From NCBI RefSeq assembly GCF_008039575.1, contig NZ_VDUY01000003.1, forward strand, positions 310,001 through 374,000: a stretch of DNA of 64,000 bases, in the 5' to 3' direction. The DNA comes from Zeimonas arvi (GTDB lineage: Bacteria > Pseudomonadota > Gammaproteobacteria > Burkholderiales > Burkholderiaceae_E). Shown here in pieces: positions 54,788 through 64,000 of this stretch. Positions within the stretch are counted from its first letter, which is position 1. Each line of letters starts with the position of its first letter. Below the pieces are notes generated by a model. It did no database searches. It was not told where the DNA came from and saw nothing but the letters and a program-made list of their open reading frames with translations. The position numbers were made by a program, and so were the translations under genes.

Positions 54788-55999
54788 TCACGCAGCGGCG
54801 TAGGACCTCACCCTGACCGACAGTTCCTGCAGCGAGCGGATGCCGCTCGCCTCGGCGCGCTGGCACCACTGCTGCAGGTGGGCCACCAGCTGCTCGCGGC
54901 TCAGGGTGGAACGCTCCCAGACCTTGGCCAGCTCGCGGCGCATCTCGACCAGCTTGTGCAGCCGCTCGCTCGCCGCGAAGATCTCGGCGACCCGTGCCTG
55001 GTGCTGCGCGCTCCAGCGGGCGGCGTCGAGATGCAGCCAGCGCCGCGCAGAGGCCACCAGCTTGCCCTCGGGACGCTGCGCGAGGCGCTTGGCCTCGTCG
55101 GCACAGGCCTGCCGCAGCGTGCGCGCGTAATGCGCCATCACGTCGTAGCGGTGGGCGATGACCGCCTGGACGGTCTCCAGGTCGATGACCTGCCTGGCCT
55201 GGGCGAACTTCGGCTTCGGCACGGTGCGACGCACGGTGGCCAGCCCCAGCATCGACAGGACCCGGATGTACATCCAGCCGATGTCGAACTCGTACCACTT
55301 CACCGACAGCTTGGCGGAGCTGGCGAAGGTGTGGTGGTTGTTGTGGAGTTCCTCGCCGCCGATCAGGATGCCCCAGGGAAAGACGTTCGTGCTCGCGTCG
55401 GGGCAGTCGAAGTTGCGGTAGCCCTTGGCGTGGCCCAGGCCGTTGATGACGCCGGCGGCCCACACCGGGATCCACAGCATCTGCACCGCCCACACCGCCA
55501 GGCCGATGACGCCGAACGCGGCCACCGTGCCCACCAGCAGCAGCGACACGCCCAGCACCGGATGCTTCGAGTAGAGATTGCGCTCGATCCGGTCGTCGGG
55601 CGTGCCGTGGCCGAATTTCTGCAGGGTCTCCAGGTTCCGCGCCTCGGCCCGATAGAGCTCGGCGCCTTCGAGCAGGACCTTGCCCAAGCCCCAGCGAACC
55701 GGGCTGTGCGGGTCGTCCTTGGACTCGCAGCGCGCGTGGTGCTTGCGATGGATGGCCGCCCATTCCCGGGTGACCATGCCGGTGGTGAGCCACAGCCAGA
55801 AGCGGAAGAAGTGCGCAACGGCCGGATGCAGGTCCAGCGCCCGATGGGCCTGGCAGCGATGGAGATAGATCGTGACGCCGGCGATCGTGACGTGCGTGGC
55901 GGCCAGCGTGTACAGCACGATCTGCCACCAGGTGGCGTCCAAGAAGCCCCGGTCGAGGAATTGAAGCAGGGAATCCAGCAAGAATGGGGAATCGGACAA
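54788..55999 (-). CDS. Fatty acid desaturase (acyl-lipid/acyl-CoA type)
   Basis: A 403-residue membrane di-iron desaturase. The three His boxes are HRCQAHR (near residue 50), HRKHH (near 85) and HNNHH (near 220), in the spacing of delta-9 type desaturases. Two hydrophobic pairs span the membrane (TWWQIVLYTLAATHVTIAGV and a block after residue 150). A long soluble C-terminal region from about 270 is predicted helical. The TTG at 55999, with GGAG 8 bases before, gives the normal N-terminus (DSPFLLDSLLQFLDRG); an ATG at 56089 would add 30 unrelated residues. It probably adjusts membrane fluidity. Confidence 0.88.
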   Translation of the reverse strand: MSDSPFLLDSLLQFLDRGFLDATWWQIVLYTLAATHVTIAGVTIYLHRCQAHRALDLHPAVAHFFRFWLWLTTGMVTREWAAIHRKHHARCESKDDPHSPVRWGLGKVLLEGAELYRAEARNLETLQKFGHGTPDDRIERNLYSKHPVLGVSLLLVGTVAAFGVIGLAVWAVQMLWIPVWAAGVINGLGHAKGYRNFDCPDASTNVFPWGILIGGEELHNNHHTFASSAKLSVKWYEFDIGWMYIRVLSMLGLATVRRTVPKPKFAQARQVIDLETVQAVIAHRYDVMAHYARTLRQACADEAKRLAQRPEGKLVASARRWLHLDAARWSAQHQARVAEIFAASERLHKLVEMRRELAKVWERSTLSREQLVAHLQQWCQRAEASGIRSLQELSVRVRSYAAA

Positions 56000-56146
56000 G
56001 GAGACGTCTCCAGATCGGGCAGAAGGAGGGCCGAGGGGCCATCCGGGCAGCGCGCGCCGGACAGCATCCCGGGCGCGGCTTGCGCCCATGATAACCGGCG
56101 GGGTCCCAGGGTGCGCAACGCCCGGCCTGGGCGCGAGCGAACGCCG

Positions 56147-57556
56147 TCAGCGCACCCGCTTCCAGCGCGCCGCGAAGAAGCCGTCCACGCCGTCCCGGTG
56201 CGGCAGCAGCCGCAGGAATCCGACCGGATCGCCTTCCGGATCGGCCTCGTCGATGCCGGCGCCCTGCCCCGCCAGGAAGGCTCGGGCCGGCTCACGGACG
56301 AATCCCGGGTGGGCCGCCTCGAAGCGCTCGGCCTGCCGCTCGTTTTCCTCGGGCAGCAGGCTGCAGGTAGCGTAGACCAGCGCGCCGCCCGGCTTGACCA
56401 GCCGCGCGCCGGCTTCGAGGATGGCCTGCTGCTGTTCGAGCAGGCGGCCCAGGGCGGTCGGGTCGCCCCGCCACTTCAGGTCGGGATTGCGACGCAGCGT
56501 GCCGGTGCCGCTGCAAGGCGCGTCGACCAGCACGGCGTCGGCGCGACTGGCCAGCCGGTCGAGTTTCGGGTCGCGCTCGCTGTCGATCGCCATCGGCTGC
56601 ACGTTGGTGGCGCCGGCCCGCTGCAGGCGCGGGCGCAGGCGCATGAGGCGCGGCGCCGAGATGTCGCAGGCGAAGACCTGGCCGGTCGAGCGCATCGCGG
56701 CGGCCATGGCCAGCGTCTTGCCGCCGGCGCCGGCGCACAGGTCGACCACGGTCTGGCCGCGCTTCGGTCCCACCAGCATCGCGAGCAGCTGGCTACCCGC
56801 GTCCTGCACCTCGACCAGCCCTTCGGTGAAGGCGCGCGAGGTCTCGAGCGCCGGCTTTCCCTTGACCCGCAGCGCAAGCGGGGCGATGGCGAGCGGCTCG
56901 GCCTGGATGCCGTCTTCGGCCAGCGCCGCCATCGCGGCCTCGCGATCGCTCCGGGCGCCGTTGACCCGCAGGTCGAGCGGCGCGGGCTCGAGCAGCGCCG
57001 CGGCCAGGGCGGCGGCATCCGGCCGTCCTTCGATGACGATCGCAAGCCAGTCGGGCAAGCTGACGCGGATCGCGAAGGGAAGCGTGGCCGGATCGATGTC
57101 GCGGGCGCGCGCCAGCCAGGCGGGCAGCGCGCCGTCGGCCCGCTCGCTGCGAACCGGCAAGCCGCGGCGAACCCGCGACACCGCGGCAAGCCGCTGGGCG
57201 ATCGGCCCGTCGCCGCTCTGCGCCAGGTGCGCGTAGAGACGCCGGTTGCGCAGCACGTCGAACACGGTCTCGGCCACCCCCGCGCGGTCGCGCCGGCCCA
57301 TCTCCGGATGCTCGCGGAAGAAACGGCGCAACGCGGTGTCGGCCGGCATGGTCATGGGCAAGACCGCGTCGAGGGCGCGCACGTCGACCGGCGCGCGGGC
57401 CGGGCCGAGCCCGGGTCTGCCCGTGCCCGGTCGGCCTCGCTGCTCACTGCCGCCACGCATGCCGGGCGCCTTGCCGGCGCGCGGACCGCGCCCCCCCGCC
57501 TTGCCCGGGCCGCCCTTGCCCGCGCCTGCGGCGCGCTTTCCATCCCGCCTGCTCAT
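56147..57556 (-). CDS. RsmB/NOP2-family rRNA cytosine methyltransferase
   Basis: A 469-residue class I methyltransferase. The SAM site is VVDLCAGAGGKTLAMAA, motif IV is DAPCSGTGTLRRNPDLKW and motif VI is VYATCSLLPEENERQ, with the two catalytic Cys of m5C RNA methyltransferases. Residues 1-50 are a basic Gly/Lys/Arg-rich tail in place of the start of the NusB-like domain of RsmB, and only a short helical part (about 65-160) precedes the catalytic half. It may therefore be a paralogue of RsmB. The ATG at 57556 overlaps the purN stop. Confidence 0.88.
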   Translation of the reverse strand: MSRRDGKRAAGAGKGGPGKAGGRGPRAGKAPGMRGGSEQRGRPGTGRPGLGPARAPVDVRALDAVLPMTMPADTALRRFFREHPEMGRRDRAGVAETVFDVLRNRRLYAHLAQSGDGPIAQRLAAVSRVRRGLPVRSERADGALPAWLARARDIDPATLPFAIRVSLPDWLAIVIEGRPDAAALAAALLEPAPLDLRVNGARSDREAAMAALAEDGIQAEPLAIAPLALRVKGKPALETSRAFTEGLVEVQDAGSQLLAMLVGPKRGQTVVDLCAGAGGKTLAMAAAMRSTGQVFACDISAPRLMRLRPRLQRAGATNVQPMAIDSERDPKLDRLASRADAVLVDAPCSGTGTLRRNPDLKWRGDPTALGRLLEQQQAILEAGARLVKPGGALVYATCSLLPEENERQAERFEAAHPGFVREPARAFLAGQGAGIDEADPEGDPVGFLRLLPHRDGVDGFFAARWKRVR

Positions 57557-58218
57557 GAGCCGCTCCAGAGCAGCCGCGATTCGACCGGCCCGCTCGGGCC
57601 GGCAGCGCCAGGCCGGGGAAGCAGCCTGACCCGGCGGCCCTCGACCCGCAGCCTGTCCTCGACGAACCAGCGCACCGCCAGCGGGTAGAGCCGATGCTCG
57701 GCCTCGAGCACTCGCGCCTCGAGCGTCTGTTCGGTGTCGTCGTCGCGCACCTCGACCACGGACTGCGCGAGGATCGGCCCGTCGTCGAGCTCGGCGCCCA
57801 CGAAGTGCACGGTGGAGCCGTGCACCCGGACCCCGGCCGCCAGCGCGCGCCTGTGCGTGGCCAGCCCCGGGAAGGCGGGCAGCAGCGACGGGTGAATGTT
57901 GAGCATGCGGCCCGCGTAGCGGCGCACGAAGCCGTCGGTCAGAATGCGCATGAAGCCCGCCAGCACCACCAGGTCGGGCGCCAGCGCGTCGATCTCGGCG
58001 GCCAGTGCGGCGTCGAAGGACTCGCGATCGGCGTGCTCGCGATGGTCCACCACCCGCACCGGCAGGCCCTGCTCGGCCGCGCGGGCCAGGCCTTCGGCGC
58101 CGGGCCGGTTGCCGATCACGCCGACGATCCGGGCCGGCCAGCCCTCGGCCGCGCAGGCGCGGGCGAGGGCCACCATGTTCGAGCCGCGTCCCGAGATCAG
58201 GACCACGATTTTTTTCAT
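57553..58218 (-). CDS. purN: Phosphoribosylglycinamide formyltransferase
   Basis: PurN transfers the formyl group of 10-formyl-THF to GAR in purine synthesis. The 221-residue enzyme has the substrate loop [12 protein letters not shown], the catalytic region [15 protein letters not shown] (with the Asn-His pair) and [20 protein letters not shown] with the catalytic Asp. The ATG lies on the far side of a divergent promoter region shared with ribF. It is followed directly by the methyltransferase gene (ATGA overlap). Confidence 0.95.
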   Translation of the reverse strand: MKKIVVLISGRGSNMVALARACAAEGWPARIVGVIGNRPGAEGLARAAEQGLPVRVVDHREHADRESFDAALAAEIDALAPDLVVLAGFMRILTDGFVRRYAGRMLNIHPSLLPAFPGLATHRRALAAGVRVHGSTVHFVGAELDDGPILAQSVVEVRDDDTEQTLEARVLEAEHRLYPLAVRWFVEDRLRVEGRRVRLLPRPGAAGPSGPVESRLLWSGS

Positions 58219-58264
58219 CGTGGAATTCTATCATCGCGACTGGGCGAACCACCCGGCAAAGCCT

Positions 58265-58270
58265 TATAAT
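58265..58270 (+). promoter_or_regulatory. -10 element of ribF-ileS-lspA
   Basis: A perfect TATAAT lies 47 bases before the ribF ATG. The -35 position (around 58242) holds no good match, so the promoter may need an activator or an extended -10. Confidence 0.5.
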
Positions 58271-58317
58271 TCAAGGTTTTGCATCGCCGCCCTCCTCCTC
58301 CCGGAAACCCGCCCCCG

Positions 58318-59274
58318 ATGGAAGTGTTCCGACGCCTGCCCCCGCCCGATCGGCGGCGCCCCTGCGCGCTGACGATCGGGAACTTCGACGGCGTGCACGT
58401 CGGGCATCGCGAGATGCTGGCGCAGCTGTCGGCGGCCGCGCGCGCGCGCGGGCTGCCGGTCTGCGTGCTCACCTTCGAGCCGCATCCGCGCGAGTGGTTC
58501 GCCGCGCATCCGCGCCCCGGCGCCGCGCCGGTCACGCCGCCGGCCCGCATCAGCACCAGCCGCGACAAGCTCGAGGCGCTGGCCGAGTGCGGCGTGGACC
58601 GGGTCTGCATCGCGCGCTTCAACGCCTCGCTGGCCTCGCAGCCGGCCGAGGAATTCATCGAGCGCATCGTGGTCGAAGGCCTGCAGGCGCGCTGCCTGAT
58701 GGTGGGCGACGACTTCCGCTTCGGCGCGCGACGCCGCGGCGACCACGACATGCTCGCCGAGGCCGCGCCGCGCCTGGGCTTCGACCTGATGCGCCAGCCC
58801 ACGGTGGAGCGCCACGGCGTGCGGGTGTCCAGCTCGGCGGTGCGCGACGCGCTCGCCGCCGGCGACTTCGAACGCGCGCACAGCCTGCTCGGACGGCCCT
58901 ACACGATCAGCGGACGCGTGATCCACGGGCGCAAGCTGGGCCGCAACCTGGGCTTTCCCACGCTGAACCTGCCAGTACGCTTTCCGCGCCCGGCCTCGAG
59001 CGGCATCTTCGTCGTGCAGGTGCACGGCCTGGGCGATTCGCCGCTGCCCGGCGTGGCCAGCCTGGGCACGCGCCCCGCGGTCGAGGAGAACGGCGCCCTG
59101 CTGCTCGAGGTGCACCTGTTCGACTTCTCGCGCCAGGTCTACGGACGGCGCGTGAGCGTCGAGTTCCTGCACAAGCTGCGCGACGAGGCCCGCTACGATT
59201 CGCTCGAGCTGCTTGCGGCCCAGATCCGAATCGACGCGCAACAGGCGCGCGAGTGGCTCGCGCAGCACGCCTGA
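58318..59274 (+). CDS. ribF: Bifunctional riboflavin kinase/FAD synthetase
   Basis: RibF makes FMN and FAD. The 318-residue protein has an N-terminal nucleotidyltransferase domain ([41 protein letters not shown]) and a C-terminal kinase domain with [22 protein letters not shown] at 58318 gives the family N-terminus; no strong ribosome site is present, so translation may be weak. It leads ribF-ileS-lspA, conserved in many proteobacteria. Confidence 0.95.
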   Translation: MEVFRRLPPPDRRRPCALTIGNFDGVHVGHREMLAQLSAAARARGLPVCVLTFEPHPREWFAAHPRPGAAPVTPPARISTSRDKLEALAECGVDRVCIARFNASLASQPAEEFIERIVVEGLQARCLMVGDDFRFGARRRGDHDMLAEAAPRLGFDLMRQPTVERHGVRVSSSAVRDALAAGDFERAHSLLGRPYTISGRVIHGRKLGRNLGFPTLNLPVRFPRPASSGIFVVQVHGLGDSPLPGVASLGTRPAVEENGALLLEVHLFDFSRQVYGRRVSVEFLHKLRDEARYDSLELLAAQIRIDAQQAREWLAQHA

Positions 59275-59318
59275 GCCCTCTCCGACCCCGAACCGAATTT
59301 CCCCGAGAGAACAACGAG

Positions 59319-62189
59319 ATGTCCGAAGGCAAACAAGGCAAGCCCGCCGCGTCGTACCGCGACACGCTGAACCTGCCCGACACGCCGTTCCCGATGCGCG
59401 GCGACCTCGCGAAGCGCGAGCCGCAGTGGACGAAGCAGTGGCAGGAGAAGGGCATCTACCGCGCGATCCGCGAGGCCTCGAAGGGCCGCCCGGTCTGGGT
59501 GCTGCACGACGGCCCGCCCTATGCGAACGGCGACATCCACATCGGGCATGCGGTCAACAAGATCTTGAAGGACATCATCGTCAAGAGCCGGAACATGGCC
59601 GGCTTCGATGCTCGCTACGTGCCGGGCTGGGACTGCCACGGCATGCCGATCGAGATCCAGATCGAGAAGCAGTTCGGCAAGAACCTGCCGGCCGACGAGG
59701 TGCAGGCGAAGTCGCGCGCCTACGCCACCGAGCAGATCGAGCGCCAGAAGAAGGACTTCATCCGGCTGGGCGTGCTCGGCGACTGGGACGACCCGTACAA
59801 GACGATGGCCTTCGGCAACGAGGCCGACGAGCTGCGCGCGCTCGGCAAGATCCTGTCCAGGGGCTACGTGTTCCGCGGCCTGAAGCCGGTCAACTGGTGC
59901 TTCGACTGCGGCTCGGCGCTCGCCGAGGCCGAGGTCGAGTACGCCGATCGCACCGACCCGTCGGTCGACGTGGGCTTTCCGTTCGTAGCCGGGGAGCTGC
60001 CCAAGCTGGCGAATGCCTTCGGCCTGCCCGCGCTGCCGCTCGAGCGCGGCTACGCGGTGATCTGGACCACCACGCCATGGACGATCCCGGCCAACCAGGC
60101 GCTGAACCTGCACCCCGAGTTCGATTACGCGCTGGTCCGCGTGGCCGACTGGCAAGGCGCGCCGGCGCTGCTGGTGCTGGCGGCCGACCTGGTCGAGGCC
60201 TGCCTGAAGCGCTGGAAGCTCGACGCCGAGGGCCAGTGGGAAGTGCTCGCGACGTGCAAGGGCAAGGCGCTCGAGCTGATCGCCTTCCGCCACCCCTTCG
60301 CCGACCGGCTGTCGCCGGTCTACCTGGGCGACTACGTGACCCTCGACTCGGGCACCGGCCTGGTCCATTCGTCTCCCGCCTACGGCGTCGAGGACTTCGC
60401 CTCGTGCAAGCAGCACGGCATGAAGGACGAGGACATCCTGCAGCCGGTGCTGGGCGACGGCACCTACGCGAGCTGGCTGCCCGACTTCGCCGGCCTGTCG
60501 ATCTGGGACGCCAACCCGAAGATCGTCGAGCACATCCGCGCGCACGGCTGCCTGTTCTCGGTCGAGAAGTACCCGCACAGCTACATGCACTGCTGGCGGC
60601 ACAAGACGCCGATCATCTATCGCGCTTCGAGCCAGTGGTTCGCGGGCATGGACGTCAAGCCCAACGACGGCAAGGAGACGCTGCGCGAGACCGCGCTGCG
60701 CGGCATCGAGGCCACCCGCTTCTACCCCGCCTGGGGCAAGGCGCGGCTGCACGGCATGATCGCCAACCGTCCCGACTGGACGCTGTCGCGCCAGCGGCAG
60801 TGGGGCGTGCCGATGGCCTTCTTCGTGCACAAGGAAACCGGCGAGCTGCATCCGCGCACGCCCGAGCTGATCGAGGCGGTCGCGCAGCGCATCCAGCGCG
60901 AAGGCATCGAGGCCTGGCAACGGCTGGATCCCAGGGAACTGCTCGGCGACGAGGCCGGGCACTACGTGAAGAATCGCGACACGCTCGACGTCTGGTTCGA
61001 CTCGGGCACCACGCACGAAACGGTGCTGCGCGGCTCGCACGAGGCGCAGTCGACCTTCCCTGCCGACATGTACCTCGAAGGCAGCGACCAGCACCGCGGC
61101 TGGTTCCACTCCTCGCTGCTGACCTCGTCGATGCTCAACGGCGAGCCGCCCTACCGCGCGCTGCTCACGCACGGTTTCGTCGTCGACGGCCAGGGCCGCA
61201 AGATGTCGAAGTCGGTCGGCAACGTGATCGCCCCGCAGAAGGTGTCCGACACCCTGGGCGCCGAGATCCTGCGCCTGTGGGTGGCCAGCACCGACTACTC
61301 CGGCGAGCTGTCGATCTCCGACGAGATCCTCAAGCGCGTGGTGGAGGCCTACCGCCGCATCCGCAACACGTTGCGCTTCCTGCTGGCCAACGTGTCGGAC
61401 TTCGATCCGGCGACGGACTCGGTGCCGCTGGCGCAGATGCTCGAGATCGACCGCTACGCGCTGGCGATGACCGCGGCGTGGCAGAAGGCCATCGAGGTCG
61501 ACTACGAGGCCTTCGAGTTCCACCCGGCAGTCGCGAAGATGCAGACCTTCTGCTCGGAAGACCTCGGCGCCTTCTATCTCGACATCCTGAAGGACCGGCT
61601 GTACACGACGGCGCCCCGTTCGCTCGCGCGCCGCTCGGCGCAGACCGCGCTGCACGCGATCACCGACGCGTTGCTGCGGGTCATGGCGCCCATCCTGTCC
61701 TTCACCGCCGAGGAAGCCTGGCCGCTGTTCGCGCCCGGGCTCTGGAAGGCCGGCGGCGAAACGATCTTCGCGCAGACGTATCACGCCTTCGAAGCCCAGC
61801 CCGACGCCGAGACGCTGCGCGCCAAGTGGGACACGATCCGCGCGGTGCGCGCCGAGGTGCTCAAGCGCCTCGAGGAAGTGCGCGCGGCCGGCGGCATCGG
61901 CTCGTCGCTGCAGGCCGAGGTCGTGCTGAAGCTGCACGGCGACCAGCACGACGCGGTCGCCTCGCTGGGCGACGACCTGCGATTCGTGCTGATCGTGTCG
62001 GCCGCGCGCGTCGAGCGCGCGGCGAGCGCGCAGGACGCCGCCATCGTCGTCGAGCCGTGCGGCCACCAGAAGTGCGAGCGCTGCTGGCACTGGCGCGAGG
62101 ACGTCGGCGCCGATCCCGGACATCCGGCGATCTGCGGGCGCTGCGTCGACAACCTGCACGGCGACGGCGAGCCGCGCGAGTTCGCCTGA
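59319..62189 (+). CDS. ileS: Isoleucyl-tRNA synthetase
   Basis: A 956-residue class I aminoacyl-tRNA synthetase. It shows [19 protein letters not shown] with the HIGH motif, the editing domain with [15 protein letters not shown], the KMSKS loop in [10 protein letters not shown] and a C-terminal zinc finger ([10 protein letters not shown] and CGRCVDNL). All are normal for the eubacterial type 1 enzyme. ATG at 59319 follows GAGAGAACAACG. The stop shares a base with the lspA start. Confidence 0.97.
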   Translation: MSEGKQGKPAASYRDTLNLPDTPFPMRGDLAKREPQWTKQWQEKGIYRAIREASKGRPVWVLHDGPPYANGDIHIGHAVNKILKDIIVKSRNMAGFDARYVPGWDCHGMPIEIQIEKQFGKNLPADEVQAKSRAYATEQIERQKKDFIRLGVLGDWDDPYKTMAFGNEADELRALGKILSRGYVFRGLKPVNWCFDCGSALAEAEVEYADRTDPSVDVGFPFVAGELPKLANAFGLPALPLERGYAVIWTTTPWTIPANQALNLHPEFDYALVRVADWQGAPALLVLAADLVEACLKRWKLDAEGQWEVLATCKGKALELIAFRHPFADRLSPVYLGDYVTLDSGTGLVHSSPAYGVEDFASCKQHGMKDEDILQPVLGDGTYASWLPDFAGLSIWDANPKIVEHIRAHGCLFSVEKYPHSYMHCWRHKTPIIYRASSQWFAGMDVKPNDGKETLRETALRGIEATRFYPAWGKARLHGMIANRPDWTLSRQRQWGVPMAFFVHKETGELHPRTPELIEAVAQRIQREGIEAWQRLDPRELLGDEAGHYVKNRDTLDVWFDSGTTHETVLRGSHEAQSTFPADMYLEGSDQHRGWFHSSLLTSSMLNGEPPYRALLTHGFVVDGQGRKMSKSVGNVIAPQKVSDTLGAEILRLWVASTDYSGELSISDEILKRVVEAYRRIRNTLRFLLANVSDFDPATDSVPLAQMLEIDRYALAMTAAWQKAIEVDYEAFEFHPAVAKMQTFCSEDLGAFYLDILKDRLYTTAPRSLARRSAQTALHAITDALLRVMAPILSFTAEEAWPLFAPGLWKAGGETIFAQTYHAFEAQPDAETLRAKWDTIRAVRAEVLKRLEEVRAAGGIGSSLQAEVVLKLHGDQHDAVASLGDDLRFVLIVSAARVERAASAQDAAIVVEPCGHQKCERCWHWREDVGADPGHPAICGRCVDNLHGDGEPREFA

Positions 62190-62683
62190 TGGCGGCGCGC
62201 GGTCCGTCGAACCGGCTCGGCCGGCACCTCGGCCTGGCCGCGGCGCTGATCGCGCTCGACCAGCTCACAAAGTGGATCGCGGTGCGGGCGCTGGACTTCG
62301 GCGAGCGGGTGCCGGTCATCCCGGGCTTCTTCGACTTCACGCTGGTCTACAACCGCGGCGCGGCCTTCAGCTTCCTGGCGGGCGCCGGCGGCTGGCAGCG
62401 CTGGTTCTTCACCGGGATCGGCATCGCCGCGGCGGTGTTCATCGTCTGGATGCTGGCGCGCCACGGCTCGCAGCGGCTGTTCGCCTTTGCGCTGTCGCTG
62501 ATCCTGGCCGGCGCGATCGGCAACGTGATCGACCGGGTCTGGCAGGGCAAGGTCACCGATTTCGTGCTGCTCTACTGGCGCGGCTGGCACTGGCCGGCCT
62601 TCAACGTGGCCGACATGGCGATCACCTTCGGCGCGGCCCTGCTGATCCTCGACGAGATCCGGCGGGTGCGTCGCTCGCGCTGA
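62189..62683 (+). CDS. lspA: Lipoprotein signal peptidase
   Basis: LspA cuts the signal peptide from diacylglyceryl-prolipoproteins after Lgt has acted. The 164-residue protein has four helices and the two catalytic Asp regions [20 protein letters not shown] and [11 protein letters not shown], plus [11 protein letters not shown]. The ATG at 62189 overlaps the ileS stop (TGATG). Last gene of ribF-ileS-lspA; the fkpB-ispH pair that follows lspA in E. coli is about 13 kb away on the other strand. Confidence 0.96.
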   Translation: MAARGPSNRLGRHLGLAAALIALDQLTKWIAVRALDFGERVPVIPGFFDFTLVYNRGAAFSFLAGAGGWQRWFFTGIGIAAAVFIVWMLARHGSQRLFAFALSLILAGAIGNVIDRVWQGKVTDFVLLYWRGWHWPAFNVADMAITFGAALLILDEIRRVRRSR

Positions 62684-62735
62684 GCGGAAGGCGCCGCGCC
62701 TGCGCCGGGCGGAATGCGCCGCGCCCGCGCGGGGG

Positions 62736-63206
62736 CTAGGCGAAGCCGTGCCGCTCGTGCCACCGCGCGAGCGATTCGTCCGGGTAATCGTCGAAGCACC
62801 GATCGCCGTCACGAACCTCGGGTTCGACCCAGCCGGCCTTCGAATCGAGCATGATGTGCACCCGATCCGGCGGCACCGGCAGCGGCGTGTCGATCGCCGA
62901 TGCGTGCGGGTGCACCAGATCGGGCCAGGTCGGGTCGTAGAGCCACAGCGCGCTGCCGCAACGGCTGCAGAAATTGCGCTCGCCGGTGCTGGTGCTGCCG
63001 TCCGCCAGCCGCGCGCGGTAGACCGAGAGGTGCGCCTCGCCGCTCACCCTGAGGCTGTGCCGGTCGGCGCCCAGGTTGATCGCATAGCCGCCCCCGCCCG
63101 CCGTCTTGCGGCAGATCGAGCAATAGCAGCGCATGAAGGGATACGGCGACGGCGCGTTCACCGTGAAGCGCACGGCGCCGCAGTGGCAGGAGCCCTCGAG
63201 CTTCAT
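62736..63206 (-). CDS. GFA-family (glutathione-dependent formaldehyde-activating) protein
   Basis: A 156-residue zinc protein of the GFA family. Zinc ligands are expected in GSCHCGAVRF, RCYCSICRKTAGGGG and NFCSRCGSALWLY, which hold seven Cys. Family members bind glutathione or sequester zinc; actual formaldehyde chemistry is doubtful for most. The ATG follows a GGAG-poor leader. It lies between lspA and a drug/metabolite transporter gene with no clear partner. Confidence 0.9.
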   Translation of the reverse strand: MKLEGSCHCGAVRFTVNAPSPYPFMRCYCSICRKTAGGGGYAINLGADRHSLRVSGEAHLSVYRARLADGSTSTGERNFCSRCGSALWLYDPTWPDLVHPHASAIDTPLPVPPDRVHIMLDSKAGWVEPEVRDGDRCFDDYPDESLARWHERHGFA

Positions 63207-63237
63207 GACGGTCTCCGGTGGGCGAATCCCGGTCAGC

Positions 63238-64000
63238 CTACTTCGGGCCGGCGGGCCTGAGCAAGGCCAGCGACAGCGCCGACGCGCTGCACAGCATGGC
63301 CAGCCATTGCAGCGGCCCGAGCGGCTCGCCGTGCACGATCGCGCCCGAGATCATCGCCACCACCGGCACCATGACCGAGGACAGCCCGGCCACGTTGGCC
63401 GGCAGCAGCCCGACGATCGAGAACCAGATCACGTTGCCGATACAGATCGGCACCAGCACGATGTAGGCGATCACCGCGATCGACTGCCCGCTCGGAACGA
63501 ACCACTGCCAGTCGCCGAATGCGGCCGCGCCGATCAGGATGGGCACCGAGGTGATCAGGATCTGCCAGGCGGTGAGCACGGTGGTGGGGATCGGCACCGG
63601 GCGGCGCTTGAGGATCAGCGTGCCCACTGCCCAGCCCAGCCCGGCCAGCAGGCCGAGCAGCATGCCCAGGGGCGCGTCGGCGTAGGCGCCGAAACTCGGG
63701 ACCATCAGCAGCGCCACCGCCGCGCCGCCGAGCCCGATGGCCAGCAGCAGCCGCGCGCTCAGCCGCTCGCCGAGCAGGGCCCAGGAGATCAGCGCCGCCC
63801 ACAGCGGCATGGTGAAGCCCAGGACCGCTGCCTGGCCCGACGGAATCAGGATCGCGGCGTAGGTGCTGGCGATGTTCCACACGACCAGGTACACCAGGGC
63901 CGCGGCGACGATCGTGGGCCAGTGCTCGCGCGGCACCCCCAGCGACTGGCCGCGGGCCCGCGCCACCGCCAGCAGGATCAGGCCCGAAGCCGGCATCGCG
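63238..64000 (-). CDS. EamA/DMT-family transporter, N-terminus outside window
   Basis: The last 252 or so residues of a drug/metabolite transporter. At least eight helices can be seen, with the first EamA half ending near AVALLMVPSFGAY and the second half starting PLGMLLGLLAGLGWAVGTLIL. It ends in MISGAIVHGEPLGPLQWLAMLCSASALSLALLRPAGPK, typical of RhaT/YdcZ-like exporters. The frame is open to the window edge and the first helices of the family are missing, so the start lies beyond 64000. Substrate is unknown. Confidence 0.85.
   Translation of the reverse strand, partial: AMPASGLILLAVARARGQSLGVPREHWPTIVAAALVYLVVWNIASTYAAILIPSGQAAVLGFTMPLWAALISWALLGERLSARLLLAIGLGGAAVALLMVPSFGAYADAPLGMLLGLLAGLGWAVGTLILKRRPVPIPTTVLTAWQILITSVPILIGAAAFGDWQWFVPSGQSIAVIAYIVLVPICIGNVIWFSIVGLLPANVAGLSSVMVPVVAMISGAIVHGEPLGPLQWLAMLCSASALSLALLRPAGPK

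Overview
The window is about 64 kb of GC-rich, densely coded bacterial chromosome. Gene content points to a betaproteobacterium, most likely in the order Burkholderiales: 6S RNA directly behind zapA, a small Trp-rich protein of the TIGR04438 type, LivHMGF and TRAP transporters, the radC-rpmB-rpmG block, and a DesA-type desaturase. The species cannot be named from sequence alone. No phage, transposase, integrase, CRISPR array or rRNA was seen.

Region 1 (1-9.7 kb) is devoted to TonB-dependent uptake and envelope redox. It has the end of dapB, a ChaN-like lipoprotein, tonB-exbB-exbD behind a Fur-type operator, and a convergent btuB-btuF-parA operon under a cobalamin riboswitch. A long DsbD/ScsB-type thiol reductase follows. 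The Ton motor probably energises BtuB.

Region 2 (9.8-19.5 kb) is housekeeping: a ZapB-like coiled coil, zapA, 6S RNA, an EVE-domain protein, a TSUP permease, a CaiB-type CoA-transferase facing malonyl-CoA decarboxylase, lgt, bacterioferritin and Bfd (the latter behind a 37-bp Fur-like palindrome), ilvD, a Trp-rich protein and a small cytochrome c.

Region 3 (19.5-30 kb) starts with two terminators and a heptamer repeat. It continues with a livHMGF operon lacking livK, a convergent ABC efflux operon (ATPase, double-FtsX permease, HlyD-like adaptor) with a ferredoxin-type reductase, and an SDR protein.

Region 4 (30.1-40.9 kb) follows a tRNA-Thr(CGT) gene and looks like an accessory catabolic cassette. 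It carries a complete livKHMGF transporter tightly coupled to an SDR dehydrogenase, an acetamidase/formamidase, an orphan molybdenum hydroxylase large subunit and a cupin. On the opposite strand lie a RelE-like toxin, a truncated HTH antitoxin and a PF10118-type hydrolase, joined by 4-nt overlaps. This is the best candidate for an undescribed system: uptake plus degradation of an unknown amide or heterocycle.

Region 5 (40.9-47.6 kb) is a purine salvage operon on the minus strand: BMP-type ABC transporter (ATPase, two permeases, binding protein), guanine deaminase and a flavin reductase.

Region 6 (47.6-64 kb) holds fkpB-like/ispH, radC, rpmB, rpmG, a DctPQM TRAP transporter with an unusually long DctM, a fatty-acid desaturase, an RsmB-like methyltransferase with purN, ribF-ileS-lspA, a GFA-family protein and a truncated EamA transporter.
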